Counted from the first letter of the stretch, positions 38,801 through 53,800 are shown. The stretch is 64,000 nucleotides of DNA from Chaetorhynchus papuensis (GCA_013396525.1 VWYX01000657.1:248001-312000); one strand, 5' to 3'. The notes: generated by a model not told the origin, from the sequence alone. A program made the numbers and translations.

Positions 38801-41800
38801 ATCATTTTGCTTGAAGACCTTGGGCCTGAAATAAAGAGGCATGTGTTTAAAACTGACCTGTAACTAGGTAAAAGATTTGGTAAGCACATCTGTCATTTGC
38901 TTAGTGTTCCAAGAAAGCCAGATTTAAGTATGGTGTGAATTAGGACCAAATAGAGGTGTTAGCATGGATGAGCTTCCTGCCCAGAGTAGGACATGATTTT
39001 CAAGCCTTGTCACAGTCTCCTAGTCATGTAAAAGAAAGCATAGTTTAAGCAAAGAACAGAAGAAAGACAAGTTTTAATCTACTCAGGACTGAAAATATTG
39101 GAATACAGTAGTCTTTCCAACCTGCTTATAAATTGTCTTTCACATCATTTGGATGGGTAAAACTTATTTAAGATTTTTTTAAAGGGATTGCACATACAGT
39201 TTTAAGGCTGACTCTGAGCTTTCTTACCTTTCTACTTGTAAGCAAGGAACCCCAAACAAGAACATATCAGAGTTCTTTTGCTTTCCTGTAAACACCACAG
39301 CAGTCACTGAGATTCTCCTTGCTTTGTGCTCATGATGTACCCCAGGGTTAGAAACTTAACATCACAATATAATACTGTATGCTTGAAATGCATTTCCATT
39401 GAAATGATTTTTTCTTTTTTTAATGCACACTTAATTAGTAAAGCTGGTGCAGGACTCCAGGCAAGTTTGCACCTACTGGTGAGAGATACCTTAACAAAAG
39501 GTCATGGCTTACCCAGAGCCACAGGAAACTAAGGAACACAAACCCAAACTATTACAAAGTAATTCTTCAGTTAACATTTTGCAGTTAATATTACTTGGAA
39601 AATACAATGCCCTACTTAAAGCAGGTATTTTCAAGCTTCCAGAGGAACTTAATACCTTTTGAATGACTTCTTATCAGTTTATATTTTAGTGTTGGTTTTT
39701 TTGCATTCTCCCATCTCTGTCCTTTGTGATTCTTGTGTAACAATATTGTAAAGTCTGAACAGATCTGCTGTGCCACAGCCCTGAAATGTTTGTATTTGAA
39801 CTCTCAATGTTTGTGTGACACAAGAAAATAATGTCCTTGTTTTCAGGACTTGCTATTCCCGGTCTTAATGCTTTAGCCAGAGGAATATCCTTCCTGTACT
39901 GCAGAACAGGAAGTAAGCTGGTTCCTTTTAAATTCTGGAAACAATGAACTTTGTCCTTAGCTTAATTTTTTAGAAATTACATTCATTTTGATGTTTTGGA
40001 CAATACATTAGCTTGTTTTGCTTCCTTGTGAAATACAGTAGGAACAGCATACCATAATCATACACCCATAATAAGCTCTCAAGTCTGCATTTCAGCATGT
40101 AAATATTATATCTTTAATATATTTTTTCTCTTGACCATCCCTTGTTCAGAAGATGAAATTTCACTTTGGCGTAGTAGCTATATGTGTCAAAGAGATAATG
40201 AAGCACTATGATAAATTGATATAGAAACAAGGGGAGGGGAACAGTAGAAGAAAGAAACAACTAATTTTTTTTCTTTTCTTTTCTTTTTTTTTTTTTTTCC
40301 CTGGGAACATAAGCCATAATCCCTGAAAGTATAAAGCTTTTATGTCTACATCTTCCCCCAGGTTTTGTGGTTTCTGGTGTAGCATTTAATGTACGTCACA
40401 TTGGTTACTCGCACAGTAACAATGAGAAACTTTTTATTAAATGTAATGAAATGTAAGAAGTTACCTCTGAAGCTTTATAAACAGATTTTTCATATTTGAC
40501 AGTATTGGGTTTATTTTGTCCTTCAAATAATTATCATAACACATATCTCAATCAAAAAACCAACATTTTCTGATGTTCAGAGAGAGAATAAGGTCTGTTC
40601 CTGTTTGTAACACCTTTTTGTTGTTTTTAAGTAAGGCAGATAAAATCCCGCTTCTCTTCAGTTTTTTGTGTTTCAGAAAGGTTTATTTAAATGTACAATC
40701 AGGCTTTATATTAAAAAAAAACCCAACAAAACATTAAGATGAAACAGTCAACCAAACTCATAGAGCTTTTCTTCTAAAATGCTCTGCAAACATCATTTCT
40801 ATTTCACCACAGTGAAGTCATGTAAGATTGACTTAGGACATACAATAAGGCTCTATAATTATTATGTGTTCCAGTTTATGGTTTAAACTCTTTTTACCTC
40901 ACTGTTTTCTTGATGTAAGCTTAACAGCCCTTTTGAGGCCTGGCTGATAGGAAAAGTGGTTGCACGTGGGAAATACAGTCCTGGCATCATATGTGGCTTA
41001 GAAGCAGCAAACTCCCAAGAAAGTGGGGATGGAAGTAATCCCTGGGAACTGTGTTAGCAGCTCTTCCCTAGGATGGCTCTTAGGGGTTACTGTCGGGTCT
41101 GAACACACAGAGCAAAAAGTATTTCTGAAGTTGCAATACTTGGTATCATTTGAATGGGGTTTTGCACTTTGTGAGGAGACTGTGCTTACACAGGAATGAA
41201 TGTTTTCTTTTGTCAGTACTTCAGCTGAGGCTGCAACAGAGACGGACACGAGAACAGCTGGTGGACCAGGGCATCATGCCACGTAAGACTTACTTCTAGT
41301 AATTTGTATTTTTATAGTATTAATTATGAATTGAATATGTAAAATAATGAACATAAGCATTTCTGTGAGATCATTAAAAATAACTTTAGCATTTGAAAAG
41401 ACTTGTGGGATCCTTTTGATAACCAGAGAGAGCCTGTAGTAAATTCATCGTGCTTACATCATGTTTCAGTTAAAATAGCCATCATGATGAAAATGCAAGG
41501 ATTTGTAAACATAGTCTGATTCTGCTCTTATTTTCTCTATTTAAATAATTATGACTAATTTACTAAATAAACTGAATTACTTGAATGAGTGGACATTAAT
41601 AACAAAGACAGCAGTTTTTAAAGTGTAGAATGACAAGGATTGTCAAACAAATGAGGGATGCACAGAAAACGTGGAGAATCTGTAATTGGACAGCATTGAG
41701 ATGGAGCACTCTACAATTTATGTTATTTCTAGGTGAATAGTGGTTTTCTTTTTTTGGCTATTTAGCAGCTAACTATCATTCTTTTTTCTAAGCTGAACAT

Positions 41801-44800
41801 TTAAGGCCTCTACATTTTTCTATTTTTTTTTTTTAAATCAGCACATAGTTTTTAAAGGAAGGTCCAGCTCTCTCTAATAACAGCAAGTATGAGGTATGGA
41901 CAGCCAGAAAATTCAGTCAAATAAATTAAATGGCATTTTGGCATTCTAAACCTTACCTCATAAAATTTCTACTGTGGGACAGTTTTGATAAATAAACAAA
42001 CATCTTTGTACATAGTGAAAAAGTTAACCATTACATGGTAATAAACTGTTAAAATCAAATATTCCAAGTATTCCGTATAGGACTATTGCTCATCTCTGCT
42101 AAATATAGGTGGATACCAGTAGCAGGAATCAAACGTAAGCCTGGTCAGATACAAATATGACTCTGAGGAGGTGTGTTAAACACCCATACACACTGGTTAG
42201 CATATTTCTTTTGAAAGTCACTTCCTGTCAGTTTAACTCTTACTCTCCCTTCACAGCCTTGAAAAGTCCAGCTGCATTCCATGAGCAGATAAAGAGCCTG
42301 GAACGAGCCAGGGTAAACCACTTTGTGTAAACTTGTGATGAACATCTGGAAATGGATAGTCGGTTTTTTGCGATACTAAATTCTCTGAGTACATGGAAAA
42401 ATTCTTACCATTACAGTAATAATGTGTGCTTTTATTTTGGGAGAATTCATTGAAATAAAATATGGGTGTCAAATCAGAGAGGAACTTTTCTAAGCCTTTA
42501 CAGATCAGTGTGGGGGGTTAAACTTATGGGGGGTTACCACATAGCTACCTCCAGTTAAGGACTGGATACTTGGGTAGATCATGCTTGTGCAGTATTTCTG
42601 TAGCAAATCTATCCTATTGTGATTGTGTGGTGGTGTGGGATCAAATCCAGAAACATTCCCATCTTGTTTGGGGAAGCTGGAAATCCATCAGCCCTGCTTA
42701 ACTGCTAGGAAAATGGAACAAAACAAAAGGAACCCCTCTGCTGCCCATGTTCTGACAGTGATACCCACCCATCAGAATGAAACTGCAACTATTCATTGAC
42801 TGGATGCAGGTGATTTATCAAACTGCTTTGAGTTTTTAAGTGAACAGTAGTTAATGCTGTTTCCTCGTTTCTTTTAAGACTGAGAATTTCTTGAAGCACA
42901 AGATCCGCAGCAGGCCGGACCGCTCGGAGCTGGTCAGAATGCACATCCTGGAAGGTACGTGCCAGCTCTGCGCCTTCGGAGCTGCTCACAGCAGGGACTG
43001 GGGGGTGCTCTCAGTTGTCTCGCTGAACTACACTTTGATGTGAATTATTTCTGAAGGCCTATATGCTCTATTTCTCTACTTCTACAGTGTTTGTGGTAGT
43101 CTGTATTCTAAATCTGTATAGTAATAGTTACATCTGTGGCAGTGAGGATATTCTCAGCAGTGTATTTGTTTGCTATTGCATATTGTTCTTATTCTATAAT
43201 GGTAATTATATCATAGTGTGTGTGCATGGAGTGTTTATATTGCTGCAATTTCTACTCATGCTGTACAATGACCTGACAGCCTTGTGCTCTGCCCCGGCCC
43301 TGAAGAACCTCTAATAAGTGTGACTGTTACCCTGCCTCATTATTTTCCTTGTTGCTCAGGTGATTGGAAACAACAGTCTCTTGATGGATGGGGCTGGATT
43401 ACTGTGTTTCACCATGAGCTTTCCAAGGACAGAAATTACCAAATAACCATAATCCAAGAAAATTTAATAGCCATTAGTTTTCCAAACAGGTATTTGAATA
43501 CTAAATGCTGGTAGGAGCCTGATTACTGATAGATCACATCCATATTGACAATCTCCATAATTTTACTGAAAAGCAATTCTGAAGACTCAGATTTTTGCTA
43601 GAAGCTATTTTTAAGGTAAACTTAAAAGATATTTGTGAAGAGAGAGTCCAAAAATCAATGGATAATTAAACCTTTACCATAGCTCACATCAGAAAACCAT
43701 TAGAGCAGCAAATGCTCTAGATTATAACTGGTATTTCTTATTATATATTCACTGCTTTATTGTTGGACATTATAGAGATGTTTATGAAAGGTCTTACTGC
43801 TGTTAAAAAAGAGATTAAATTTCTTGAAAAACACGATCATGGGGATGAACAACATCTACTCATATAATCATATTTTTGCTTATTAATTTGAGAATTTTCA
43901 GAGTTGTACTTGACAGCTTTTGATAAAAGTGGAATGGTTATTGCAAAGACAAGACTGTTGTTTGTAATGAAATTGGGGGAAAATTGGAACAGAATATTTA
44001 AATCAGTATATTCTTTTAGAGACCTTTGCAGAGCCTTCACTACAAGCCACTCAGATGAAACTGAAGAGAGCTCGGTTGGCAGATGATCTGAATGAGAAGA
44101 TTGCTCAGAGACCTGGCCCTATGGAACTGGTAGAAAAAAATATTCTTCCTGTAGACTCCAGCGTTAAAGAAGCCATTATAGGCAAGTAGAAGTCCCACAG
44201 CTTCTGTTTGTGATCTACGTGGCACTGTGGAAAATAAAAATTTAACTCTTAATGGTAAAGTTCACTAGAAGATAACATATGCTACTTACTCTTTCAGCTT
44301 CTGAGACCTAAATTCTGTTATCGTTTAAATAAAGTAACCCCATTTTTATATGAAACCTTGAAAGTACTTGGCTTTTAATTAAAATTATTACAAAGTAATC
44401 AACATCTGGGGCCATTCCTCAGCTTGCCATAGGTGTCTGTGTGCACTCCACATCTGTTGAATGTACCTTTTAATCTCTTACTAAAACTACTTCTGCTCCA
44501 CACTTGGTTTTATTGACTCCTTGACTATGATTTAATATGGCTCTCACATTAAAAACACAATAAATACTTAGGTACCATATGTTTAGACTGCTGAAAACTG
44601 GTCATTTTCCAGCAATTAGCTAATTCTGCCATTAATGTCTAAATTCAATTTGTGCAATTAAAAAAAACATTGTTTCTTTCTATGTAAACATTTTAGCAGT
44701 TGGACAAGAGAATTACCCTCAAGCTTTGGATGATTTCTCATTTGATGAAGACAGCAGTGATGCTTTATCACCAGATCAACCAGCCAGCCAGGAATCCCAG

Positions 44801-47800
44801 GGTTCAGCAGCTTCCCCTGGTGAGCCAAAAACAAGTGACTCACCCTCACCTATAACCCCAAATGCTGCTACATCAACACAGGTACAGTTTTTAAATGTTA
44901 AAATCTCCACAGTATGTTTTTTGGTCTGGCACTGTAGAAATGGGGCGTGGTTTCACATAAAATGAATACATCTGCTGCTACAAAGGGATATCTGGGACTC
45001 TGTTTTCTAGTTGGGAGTGCATACTGTAGAACCCTGGCTTAGCTGGTGGCAGTGATGAAATTCCCATAGGCTGCAGTGAAGCCATAAATTCCCTGAAATT
45101 CATTATGACCCATAGAAGATCTGCAGCTTTCCCAGAAGTTGTTTAAAAGGTCATGGCAATGGTTTACTCCAGCTGTTATTGATTACTTAGTGTCTGTCTT
45201 CCTTCTGGGCAAGGTCTTGAACTCATTTAGAATTAAACTTAGCTGAAACAACAACAGTTGACGTCAGTTCCATTATCTTCAGAAAAATGCATTAAAAAAA
45301 AAAGGTTTCCCACATAATTTAAATATTCTTTACTGTAGTTTTAAAATACTGCCTAAGGAATTTACTGTTTAAGAAATCAAAATAACATTTATGTTAATTT
45401 TTCTATGAGGTTTTTAGTATTTTCTCAAGGTACTTACAAAGAAAGGAAAGTAACTGTGTCATGGCAGATAAAATGTTATCTTTATGACAGAGCATTTAAA
45501 TGTGTGAGGATTTAGAGAGCTGTGGATTTGCTCCTTACTGCAGAAAGTAATGTAAAATTGAACTGTTAAATAAGTAAAAAAGTGATAGCTCTTGTTAATG
45601 CTCCAAAGACTATATTGTCTTGGACTATGTCATAGACCATTGTCATAGTCTATGACTATGGACACTTGATAACTGAGTGGTTCAGGATTTGGAATTACTC
45701 TCCTTGGTTTTCATTTTAGCACAGTAGACAGAAACAGTATTGCAAAGTTCATATTCAGAAACAATGCTGGACACAAAGTACGGCACATCCATTTTATTTC
45801 ATTATTCCCTAACACACAGATTAAGATGTGAATTGGGTTTCATGTTGAGAGAACATAATTTGTGTTGAATAAATTGAAAATAAACCACATGAAATTAGAT
45901 TCCTGAGTAAGGAATTAGGATCCTAATGGAGAGTTAAATAAAAATACTCAAAGCAATACATGCCAAAAGCTTTCCAAGTAGGAAGCATAAGAGAGATCTG
46001 TGATTGTAGAAGCAAAAAGTAAGGCACTTGAACTTGATTGAAAAAGCACTTCAGATAGAAAGAACTTCAGTCCTTTGCTTATGGATTTCATATATTACAG
46101 CCACTTCTGTGCACATATCTAAAATGAGAAGTTGCTCTTCTGCAGAATAAAACAGATGCTTACCTTATTGTTCCTTTTGAATTGAAGAGTAACAGCACAG
46201 CAGGTCTCTACAGGAGACGTGTCTGGGAATGGCTCCTTTATTCTTTTAATTTCCTCTGATAAATTTTAAATTTTATTACAACAAAAAAATACAAAGAATG
46301 TTTTGAATAAAGCAGAGTGCAGCCAGAGTTCTTTTCAAGGCTTCCTCCTCCGCACATTTCCAGACTTCAGAGGATGTAACATAATTTTGAGAACCTTCAG
46401 CTCTTGTTGACTGATGACCTAAAGCTTGCTTTAACCCAGTGTATTTGCATCTGGTAAGAATTAGGCATTTTAGTCATATTCTAAACAGATCAAATTGGGG
46501 TATTCACAATTCAGAAGATATTAAACAGTCATCTTCAGAATAGCTGAAGAATTTTGCTTGATGGCACAGAATAACTGTTTTCTTAATATATTCACTGTAG
46601 CTCGTTGACCTGCTAGATTCTTGTAGGCATCTAGCAGAAAAGGTGAAGAAGTCATATTATTTGGAAATAGGGATCTGTTCATATAAAATAATTACTAGTT
46701 TATGAAGTAATCAAGTTAAGAAGTCAAGACCTGTTAAATCCAGTTTTTTGAATTTAAAAATATATAAAGTAAATGATGTACAGGGTTCATTGCCTCTTCT
46801 AACACTTGCAGGTAGAACTGGGAAGTCTGTAAAAAGCTTTGTGTGTAGGTTAGGATAATGACTAATGTAAGGAAAAAGTAATTTACTCTGGTAAGAGGAA
46901 AATGTTTACCACCATGATTTTCACACAATGTGATTTAAAGAGTAATTTGGGGTTTTGGTGGTGCTTTTTTTGTTGTCTTGGTTTTTTTAGGGCTTTTTAA
47001 AAAATTTACTAACTTTCCCATTTTGAAGAGTTTTGCTGTGCTATTGTCATGGATTTGTTTTCCTAGCCTTTAAAGGGTTACTAAATAGTATGTTTGAAGT
47101 GAAATCGTTTGGGTTCAATAAGGATCAGAATAGTAAAAGATTATATAATGAATAAGTGAAGTAGCAAACATTTAAAATGGTGTTTAGTTGGGATTTCATG
47201 ATAAAAAGAAATTAAGAAATAGTGAAAATCATTAGTTCGTTTTAATTCTTCTGTGCCTTATGGTAATATGGTACTTGACACTTTGATTCAAAGACAAACT
47301 AAGTGTTTTTTAAAATTTTACTGGTGTAACTAGAATAAGCCTTTTAAACTGGATAGCAACAGGGGTGCAATATGTTAGAATACAGCATCCAGAACCTTTT
47401 TTCAAATGTCCCCTCCCAATTCTTGTGAAAGTCCAGCAAATAACAGACATTGTGCAGATATCAGATGCTTTCCAGAGCAAACACTCTGAAAGTTGGATAT
47501 AAAAATAGAGACATTTGTATCTTTAGCCTGCCACCATAAAATGACAGGAGCCCAGGCCAGGCATGTGTACAATGTTTCAGTGAGTAGGGAGGGCAGGGTA
47601 AATCCTGCCCTTTGGTAAAGCACTCAGCAGGAGCTGTTCCTCTGGGGGGCTGCAGGGCAGGAGGATCAAACGCACTATTCAGTTTTGCTGGGTTATGGGA
47701 AGGCAGCTGTAGTTGCCTCTTGGCAGCTGATGGTTGGGAACACAGCAAAATGTCTAAATGAAACACAAAGATAAAACGGAAATTTATTACAAATTAATTG

Positions 47801-50800
47801 TAAGCAAAAGTCATAGAGCCTCGTGCGTGCAGACTGGCAGCTTGGGAATACAAAAGAACCAGGACACTGAGCTGCAAAATGTGTACCAAGTGTTTTTAGC
47901 AAACTGATTTCAGTTCTTTGTGGTATAATCTCATGGAAGAATAAGGGAAAGGTACAGGAAGAAATGAAACAGAAAGAAGTACCTGTCGGACTTAATTAGG
48001 ATGGAAGTCTTGGAATTAATTTGGAAGAAAAAGGATGTTTACTGATAGGAATATAAAGAAGGGGCTTTTATAAAAGCAACATTGTACTAGGTGATCTAAT
48101 TGCTTTCTTAAACAATGGAAGGGCAACTGATGTCATCTGGCTGGATTTCTTAGTGGATGATATTAAACACTAGCAAAATGAGGATGGCGATTACCAGAAA
48201 TGAGACAGAAAGAGGGAAGTCCTGGGCTGAAAGGAAGCTGGTACCAGTGCTCTTTGGGAGTTGGTTTGGGACATTGTGGCTTCATGTTACCATTAAACAA
48301 CCTTGACGTAAGAATGCGTCACCTAACAAAAATAGGAAGGAATAGTCAGCACACAGTTGGATTCTTATTATGCAAAAAGAACTGGTTGATTTGGCTTTTA
48401 GGAGAGAAATGCAATTCCAATAGAATGAATAGTTCTTGGAAAGAAAAATACACAATGCCCCTCCCTCCCATGACAAAGAAATGTGGAACATGGGGACTCT
48501 TGTCTCAAGAGAAAACTGGGGAGGAGGAGAGCTGGGGTGCAGTGTTCAGCAATGGAGTCAGGGAGCTACTGTGGACATCCTCTGTAAAACTGCAAGTTTG
48601 TCAGAAGAGATGATTCCAGTAGAAGTGCTAATGCCACTGTAAGAATCCAGTGAGACCCTGCATGGAATATCCTGTACATTTTCAGTTACTTATATCCAAG
48701 AAATGCCAATGAAAACTGTTAACAGAGTTACCTGTAACAGGTAAGGATAATCAGAGAATGAAAAATATGTTTGTGAAAAAAGAGTAAAAATATTTTTGTA
48801 TATCTAGGAACACAAGGACTGAGATCTGTTTATGTAGAGCCTATATTCCATAAGAAGGAAATTCACCACAGAAGGAAATCAGAAGGTTTCTTTAAGACTT
48901 AAAATCGCAAACCAATTTCAGCACAATAAAAATTGGTATGACAAATTTAAGCTGAGTGAAGTTTGGGTTTACACTTCTGCTGGCATCAGATAAAGAAGAA
49001 ACGCACCTCCTGGCACAGAGGTGGGGTTCTGTGAAAATACCATAGGAAGGGTGTCTTCAAAATACACCTGCTGTCCTGCTGCGTGATCATTCTGAAACAA
49101 GAAGTTTGTTTGCCTGTGTTGATGTTTGACCTTTATGAAAGCAATGCTGTTCTGACAGTACTTGTTTGGGTGAACACAAAATTCTGACTCCACAGAAAAA
49201 ATACTGAAGGCCTCGATTTTATAGTAATAAAACAGTGTTTTCTTAGCTAACTAAGAAGTCAAGGTAAGAAACCGTTTTATTTTATTTGCTATATTTGAAG
49301 TGTGCCAACATGTGCCCTTATAGAATACTTCTACACATGTACAGGAGTTCTGTTTTCACCATTCCTCTGAAAAATATTTTGTGAATTTGACAGGAGAGTA
49401 AATTGTCTTAACTTTTTCACATTTTTTCCAGTTACTCAGGCGATCGATGTTTTTAATGTTTCTCTTTTTCCTTATATTTTTTTAATATTAGTATCCACCT
49501 TTAACCTCTCCAGTTCCTGAATTCCTCAAAACTCCCTCTACAATCGAACAGCACGTGACACGTTCCACTGCTGCAACCACCCTGACCACAACCGCTGTAT
49601 CTGCAGCAAAGCCTGGGCCAACGTTAGTGAAGGTGGGTACCTGGAACTGTGGCCCCTGAGGACAACATTCTTCATCTGTGTCCTTTTCCAGTGCTGTGTT
49701 TAATGGACAACTACCCAAGTAACCTTACAGTGCCTGTAGCTAAGAACAACTTCTGCTGGTGTTCAGAGGAGCATACTGAGCTGGTGACTCAAAGCTTTTG
49801 TGTGCTAAGGTCAGCCAGTATCATTTGTAGAGACCAGCTCATTATTCCAAGAGGTCCTTACAGTACAGTTGACAACAGTTTTTAGGCAGAATTGTGCATT
49901 ACGCTGCTATGGAAGATTTAAGAAATAAGGACAATAGATTTTTGCAATACAGAGTTTCTACCTTCTATTTCTATGTATCTTCTGATCTAGTTCTGTATGG
50001 AGGATAATTGAATAGAAAGAGTCACTGCATTCATAGCCTACCTGTAACCAAAGTGGTGAACAGCATTGCTCCTTTCCCACAACTGTTTCCTTAGTTGGTT
50101 TAATGTATAAGCAGAATGCATTGTGAGGGAGAAGGTTCTGTCCTTGTTGTTGAATATCCAAAGAACGTACTCAATTCTCTTTTCTGCACTGACCTAGCCA
50201 GCAGCATTGAAAACCCTTTCAAATACAGTTAAAGAGGGATTTGTGTTAAATGTCTATAATGTTTCATTTCAGTAACTTCACTGTCTTCAGCAGTGTTAAT
50301 GAATTTATGTATGTAGACCTCTGCTTAACTACATGATAGTTAGATACAGTTACATGTTCAAGGATGACCTCTGGCAGTCAATTTCTAGTATAAATTTGGC
50401 CATATCCTTTGAAATCGCTGGACTTGTACTGGCTTACTTAATGCAGGACCTTAAAGACAAATTCAGATACGCCCCAGAAGAGGCTGTCTGTGTAGTAAAT
50501 GTGCATGGATCAACACAGCCTTTCTGTTTTGATACCTCCTTTATGATTAGGTAACTGCCTTCAATTTTTCACTCAAAATAATTTCAAAGAGCTTGTAAAG
50601 GAAGAGTTTTACTACTTGAGCAGGTATTGCTATGGAAGATATTGCTGCCTGTAATTTATAGGAGTGTCTGTCCATGCTTTTAGTGTAGACCTCTAAGTAC
50701 CTCAGATGTTTACAGATGGAATTTAGGATACTGGCTTTTACTTCCACAAACTGCTAAGTGGCTTTGAATTACCTGTTTAAGAAGAATGCCTCTTTGCAAT

Positions 50801-53800
50801 GACACGTCATGATTAGTAGAATCCCTTAGCTGTGCCATCTTTAGAAAACTCTTCACAAACTGTGATTTGATGACCTCTACTTGTGCAGGGGATAAGCCAG
50901 CTGCAGTATGTTAACCTTCCGAGGATGGTTCATTTGGAGATGTTTTCAGGGACAATTGTTTTCAGCAGCTCTCTACAGTAAAAGTGCTCTGGTATGCTGC
51001 ATCTCTGTGCCATGCATAACTGCTTTACATGACATCTGTTGCGGTTTTGTTTCAATCTTTTCCATCCATAAACAGCAAAGCCACCCAAAGAACCCAAATG
51101 ATAAGCATCGGAGCAAGAAATGTAAAGAACCTAAGCCAAGGGTGAAAAAATTGAAGTATCATCAATATATTCCACCTGATCAGAAAGGTGAGAAAAATGA
51201 GCCACAGATGGACTCCAACTATGCTCGTCTGCTACAACAGCAGCAACTGTTTTTGCAGCTGCAGATCCTGAGCCAACAGCAACAACACTACAACTACCAG
51301 ACAATTCTACCTGCACCGCTGAAGTATGTGAAGCGTTATTTGTGTCCTTTAAAGAAAAGATATATACATCAGTTATAGGCTTGGGGCTTTAGAAGTAAAC
51401 GTGGTTTGCAAACGTTAGAGACAGCTGGAACCCGAGAAAACTTTAAATGGCATTGTGCATCACTGTGGGTGTTATTTGCCTTATTTAACAAGGTGATGAG
51501 GTTGTTCTCTTGTTAAAATAATCCTGAAGTCTGATAAGCCTTGAAGTGGTCCTCGTTATTTTTATGTGACATGGAAACAGAACGTCTAATGGGTCATTTT
51601 TTCTGACAAAATGCATATTTGAGACTCAAAAGCATTTGTGCAAAATCAAGAAAGTTTTGACACCATTTTCACTCAAATATGACATAGGTAGGCAGAGCAG
51701 AAGAGAAGCTTGCAGACCATGTCTTTTACAAAGACATGCACTATTCTTGTGGGTTTATTTTTTTACATCAGATTCACAAACCACATTTTTGCAGTTTACA
51801 AATAAAGACAAAACAGTAATTTTCAATTTGTTAAGATCTGTCTGTTGTTAGCCTCATCGCTAATGCTTATATGAGTTCCTCATTAGTACTGCTCTTTAGC
51901 ACTTTTAACATTGAGAAGTACACTCACTTGTTTATAGGTAGAAGCAGTCAGAAAAACAAATGTTTAAAGAGTTGCCAGCACCCCATAACAAAAGAAGCCA
52001 ACTATCTGCAGAGTTTCATTCTCATCATCCAAGACCAATCTTTTCCTAGAAGTGCTTAACATGTAACACGCCACAGCCGCACAACCCTAAATTCAAATTG
52101 ACTTTCAGCTGTTTTTTTCAAATGAGTTTCCACTGAGTTCTTTTTCCTTAGCAAGTGAGGCTAGAAAAGTTAAAGCTACCATCTGTGGTTGTATTTATAA
52201 TTACCATGTGTCCTAACATTTGGACTGGCGATGTTTCTGCCTGCTTGCCCACGCTTCTTATGTTCCATTTACTGACATTTCAGAAACATTTCTTCATAAA
52301 TCAGCTGAACGAAATAAAAGAGCTGACTTATGTACCTAGTGGAAATGGTGGCATTTTTAATTTTTTATGATTACTTTGAAATCCTTGCATGAGATTCTTG
52401 AGTACCGCTGATTAAAATGCATCATCTTCAAAGTGAACTGGTTTATGTCAGTCTGTACTATGTGTGAACATTAGACATCTATGAAAGAGTTGATATGCAG
52501 AGTTCAGTGCTGGGGGGTGGTTATTGATGCCAGACAAAAAACTGACTAATTACCCTAGCTGATGATTAATTTGTATAAACCGAGTTTGCAGTCCATAGTG
52601 TTCTTCAGGGATACCATGACAATAATCAAAACTATGAAGCATAAGTTGGTATGCTTAACTGCAAAACCAAACCAAAATAGCAACATACTGCTCTCTGTTT
52701 TCTTGTCTGTTTTGTTTTACTGAAAATACTTAATGGTAACATGTTAGGTTAAGCATGTATTTGTAAAAAAGTTAATTTGTTCATTAGCTTCACGGACCTG
52801 AGATTCAGAATCACAGCCTCTTGATTGAAAACATAATACATTTAGCCTTGACATTCTTGTCCCTCTTTTTCCTACTACTTGAAGGCCACTGAATGACAAA
52901 CAGAGCAACAATGGGAATTCACCACTGAATACTTTGAACAACAGCACACCAACATCAGCTGCCAGCTCACCAAGACAGAACAGTAATGTTCCTAGCAGGA
53001 AGCCAGGACCACTACCTTCAAGCTTGGATGACTTGAAGGTAAAACATAAGAGGGATTTGTCTATTCCTGTGCACTACTGTAATTCATAACTTGTGGGCTG
53101 TTACTGTCAAGAATATGCCTGGTAATTTATACCAATGAAAACTGTACTTTCCTCCTAATTGGTTAGAATAAAATTGTCAGAGTTCTCATACACAACTCCT
53201 CTGGACTGAAATATTTGATTCCTCATATGCATATGTTCCAGAAATAACATTTCTTTCCCAAAGAATTAGAAGAGGAAGAATTTCAGACACATTTTATAGG
53301 TCCCTCACTATGACACCTTGAGTAAACTGTGAGGTTCACTTCATGTGAAACTTCAGCTCAGTAGATTTAAACACTGGAGCAGTAATTTCCTCATCACAAT
53401 TTCAGTGTATCAGTGAAGAGGTTTAGTTAAGCAATATAAATTAAAAATGCCCTAATAAAAACATATTCAGAGAGGTCACTGGTATAAATAGTAACAGAAA
53501 TAAGACTGTAAAAAGAGAACAGAAAAGATCATCTTACCAGAGTTCAACGCATCATCTGAAAATGAACACCAAATTTTGTAGAAGTTTCTGGAAGTTATAT
53601 TTAACTGTGTAGACTGTTCAGGTTGCACTATGAGGGTATTGCATAGGATCTTCTTCCTACTGCAGTACATTAGCAGGAATAAAGACTGTGAGGGACCTGA
53701 TTACCAATCTGAAGCAGCTTGTGGAGGTTTAGGATTCAGCAGCTGCAGGAATGTGCCAAACCTGAGCGGCGGGGTAGGGACATCTAGTGGGCAATTCATT

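Larger units (their letters stand above)
27744..41216. other. MRTFB: Large intron before the first shared exon
   Basis: About 13.5 kb of AT-rich intronic DNA. It includes a T/C-rich tract at about 30032-30078, a 54-bp direct duplication (30491-30544 and 32103-32156), an isolated GC-richer patch at about 34540-34880 and a T-rich tract at about 40265-40299. Short open frames occur on both strands but none has a recognisable domain or splice context. No coding gene is supported. Confidence 0.6.

Noticed and set aside
44182..44190. GT donor at 44186 in place of the GC donor
   Set aside because: Would leave phase 2 and break the frame with the next exon, against clear homology on both sides.
48200..48613. 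137-codon open frame on the + strand within an intron
   Set aside because: No domain, no splice or promoter context; intron-type composition.
50908..51075. ATG-initiated extension running in frame into the basic/Gln-rich exon, as an alternative start
   Set aside because: The exon has a good acceptor at 51075 and the extension matches no MRTF isoform; no CpG or promoter signal precedes it.
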